IMG/VR virus record: IMGVR_UViG_3300006802_000591
Coordinates: 1-23,568 of that record
Reading direction: 5' to 3' (one strand)
Length of the DNA stretch: 23,568 nt
Source of the DNA: a virus
Shown here in pieces: positions 22,357 to 23,568 of the stretch. Every line of letters begins with the position of its first letter. Positions within the stretch are counted from its first letter, which is position 1. A model generated the notes under the pieces. That model had not been told where the DNA came from. It did no database searches and worked only from the letters and a program-made list of their open reading frames with translations. The translations under genes and the position numbers were made by a program.

Positions 22357-22697
22357 GCGCGCCATTCGCAATCCGAGACGGCAAGAAAGTCGCGCTTTCG
22401 TCAGAAGACGTTGCATGGCTGGCTGAGATGGCAAAGCCTCAGCCGGCACTTCCCCCAGCCTTCATTTCACCCTTGCAGGCCCGCAACGGACTTAGGGCGT
22501 GGGGGATTGGTCGCGCTCAGATCGATGCGTTCTTTGAAGCGATCAATGATGCGGCCGAGCGAGAGGCGGCTTATGATGCATGGGAATACGCCACGCAGAT
22601 TGACCGCGGCAACCCCCTTGTCGCTGCCTGCGCAGCCTTTCTCGGCAAGACAGACGCCGAAATCGACCAGTTCTTCATCGACGCAGCGTCAGCCTGA
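22353..22697 (+). CDS. Tail-fibre accessory / assembly-type protein
   Basis: The 114-aa product ends in a pattern very common next to phage tail fibres: LQARNGLRAWGIGRAQIDAFFEAI, AYDAWEYATQIDRGNPLVAACAA and GKTDAEIDQFFIDAA. Such domains occur in fibre assembly chaperones and related small proteins. It starts with MSAPFAIRDGKKVALSSEDV. The ATGA overlap with the fibre gene supports a partner role, chaperoning trimerisation or attachment. The 3' end overlaps the minus-strand ORF by 9 nt. Confidence 0.72.
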   Translation: MSAPFAIRDGKKVALSSEDVAWLAEMAKPQPALPPAFISPLQARNGLRAWGIGRAQIDAFFEAINDAAEREAAYDAWEYATQIDRGNPLVAACAAFLGKTDAEIDQFFIDAASA

Positions 22698-22925
22698 ATA
22701 GTCGGGCAGAACCCAGCGGTTGGTAGGTCGCGGCTCGCCCTCCGCTGGCCGCCAATACAGCCCCGGCGCCTGGAACATCGGGTGCACTGCTGACGGGCTG
22801 CTTACCCATCGCTTGCCGCCGCCGGCTATCGCGAACTCCACCAGATCATGCTGGGCAGCCTGTGCGCTGCTCGCCATCCAATCGCTGAAGCCTTCGGCCT
22901 GTAGGGCGTCGGAGCCGTTGCGCAT
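22689..22925 (-). CDS. Small unknown protein on the opposite strand, 78 aa
   Basis: AGGAGG on the minus strand (22936-22931) lies 5 nt before the ATG at 22925, one of the best ribosome-binding sites in the window; a GTG one codon upstream would be too close. The sequence starts MRNGSDALQAEGFSDWMASS and ends in a Trp/Pro-rich stretch with GLYWRPAEGEPRPTNRWVLP. There is no signal peptide or transmembrane helix. The other strand here has no better ORF. It fills the gap between the fibre accessory gene and the late terminator, so it is a second moron candidate. The function is unknown. Confidence 0.6.
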   Translation of the reverse strand: MRNGSDALQAEGFSDWMASSAQAAQHDLVEFAIAGGGKRWVSSPSAVHPMFQAPGLYWRPAEGEPRPTNRWVLPDYSG

Positions 22926-22959
22926 CACATCCTCCTGATTTCCCCATCCCTACCACAGC

Positions 22960-22992
22960 GCCCGCCCCGGTAAAGCCAGAGCGGGCTTTTTT
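22960..22992 (+). terminator. Rho-independent terminator after the tail module
   Basis: GCCCGC (22960-22965) pairs with GCGGGC (22981-22986) across a 15-nt loop, followed directly by six T residues (22987-22992). It is oriented to stop plus-strand transcription coming from the virion genes, yet lies only 15 nt upstream of the endolysin ATG, so it may act as an attenuator for that gene. Confidence 0.8.
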
Positions 22993-23007
22993 CGTTTGGA
23001 GCACGCC

Positions 23008-23568
23008 ATGTCGAAAGAGATCGTCCAGTCCGTCCAGACCCGGTTGCAGGAGCTCGGCTACTACAGCGGCAAGATCGACGGCGACGCCGGCACCAAGACC
23101 GAGACCGCGCTCAAAGACTTCAAGGCCGCGCATGGCTTCGTCGCCCGGCCGTATCCGGTCATCCAAACCCTGCATCTGCTGTTCGACGAGGACGCGAATA
23201 CCAGGGCCAAGCCGATCGTCTCCGGCGAGCCGGCGTGGATGGTCGAGGCTCGGTCGAAGATGGGGCTGCACGAGGTCAGGGATTACACCGCGCTCTCGGC
23301 TTGGCTGCGCTCGGATGGTCCTACGCTCGGCAACCCGCGCAAGCTGCCGTGGTGCGGCGACTTCGTTCAGACGGCCATCAAGCTGACGCTTCCCGACGAG
23401 CCGATCCCGGCCAATCCCTACCTGGCGCGCAACTGGCTGAAGTTCGGCATCGAGACTAAGCCTCGCCTCGGCGCGGTGATGGTGTTCTGGCGCGGCTCGC
23501 GGAACGGCATATCCGGCCACGTCGCCTTCTATGTCGGCGAGGACGCGAGCACCTACCACGTCCTCGGC
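23008..23568 (+). CDS. Endolysin: PG-binding domain plus TIGR02594/CHAP-like domain (partial)
   Basis: The frame is open from the ATG to the window end (187 codons seen). Residues about 5-45 form a PG_binding_1 domain (VQTRLQELGYYSGKIDGDAG, then TETALKDFKAAHGF). The second domain has PWCGDFVQTAIK with catalytic Cys116, NPYLARNWLKFG, PRLGAVMVFWRG and SGHVAFYVGED with His171, which match the TIGR02594 NlpC/P60-CHAP-like peptidoglycan hydrolases. It degrades the cell wall at the end of infection. GGAG (22998-23001) is 6 nt upstream of the start. No signal peptide is present, so release probably depends on a holin that is not identified here. Confidence 0.88.
   Translation, partial: MSKEIVQSVQTRLQELGYYSGKIDGDAGTKTETALKDFKAAHGFVARPYPVIQTLHLLFDEDANTRAKPIVSGEPAWMVEARSKMGLHEVRDYTALSAWLRSDGPTLGNPRKLPWCGDFVQTAIKLTLPDEPIPANPYLARNWLKFGIETKPRLGAVMVFWRGSRNGISGHVAFYVGEDASTYHVLG

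Noticed and set aside
1-23568. CRISPR array, insertion sequence or integrase
   Set aside because: No regularly spaced repeats, transposase or integrase motifs were seen; the repeats found are short sites or degenerate units.

Overview
The window is a contiguous piece of a tailed-phage (or prophage) genome with short-tailed (podovirus-like) architecture. It is GC-rich, and almost every gene runs on the plus strand with 1-nt or 4-nt stop/start overlaps. The host is probably an alphaproteobacterium, perhaps of the Rhizobiales. That rests on GC content, protein style and an initiator-type tRNA whose anticodon stem has A29-U41 instead of a third G-C pair, so it is an inference. No integrase or repressor is present, so the lifestyle cannot be read from this window.

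Left part, 1-2889, replication and early genes: the end of an unknown gene, a 50-aa ORF, a DUF1064-type PD-(D/E)xK nuclease, a replication protein with a DnaT/O-like C-terminal motif, an unknown protein in the helicase-loader position, a stand-alone DnaA domain IV-like protein, and a NusG/RfaH-like protein (NGN plus KOW). The two genes after the nuclease carry a striking cluster of nine GGATCC hexamers within 816 bp. I found none in the rest of the window. Three CGTAACG repeats lie just upstream. Together they suggest an intragenic replication origin.

Middle, 2890-5061: a palindrome, an HNH endonuclease ORF whose 3' end runs into an initiator-like tRNA-Met(CAT), about 400 nt without a credible gene but with several clean hairpins (candidate structured RNA), then six small ORFs.

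Right part, 5061-22697, virion genes in the usual order: terminase small and large subunits, P22-type portal, scaffold, a 213-nt repeat-bearing gap, N4-gp56/DUF4043-type capsid protein, a small head protein, a C2HC zinc-finger micro-protein, a connector, a gp10-like tail hub, a beta-rich protein, a GNAT-like protein, three probable ejection proteins, a SleB-like hydrolase fused to repeats and a Gly-rich tail, a tail fibre and its accessory protein. Two minus-strand units interrupt this operon at 18884-19380 and 22689-22925; both look like morons.

At the right edge a rho-independent terminator sits 15 nt before an endolysin gene (PG-binding plus TIGR02594/CHAP-like domain), which runs off the window. 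The terminator and the phage NusG paralog together suggest that late or lysis expression may be controlled by antitermination.
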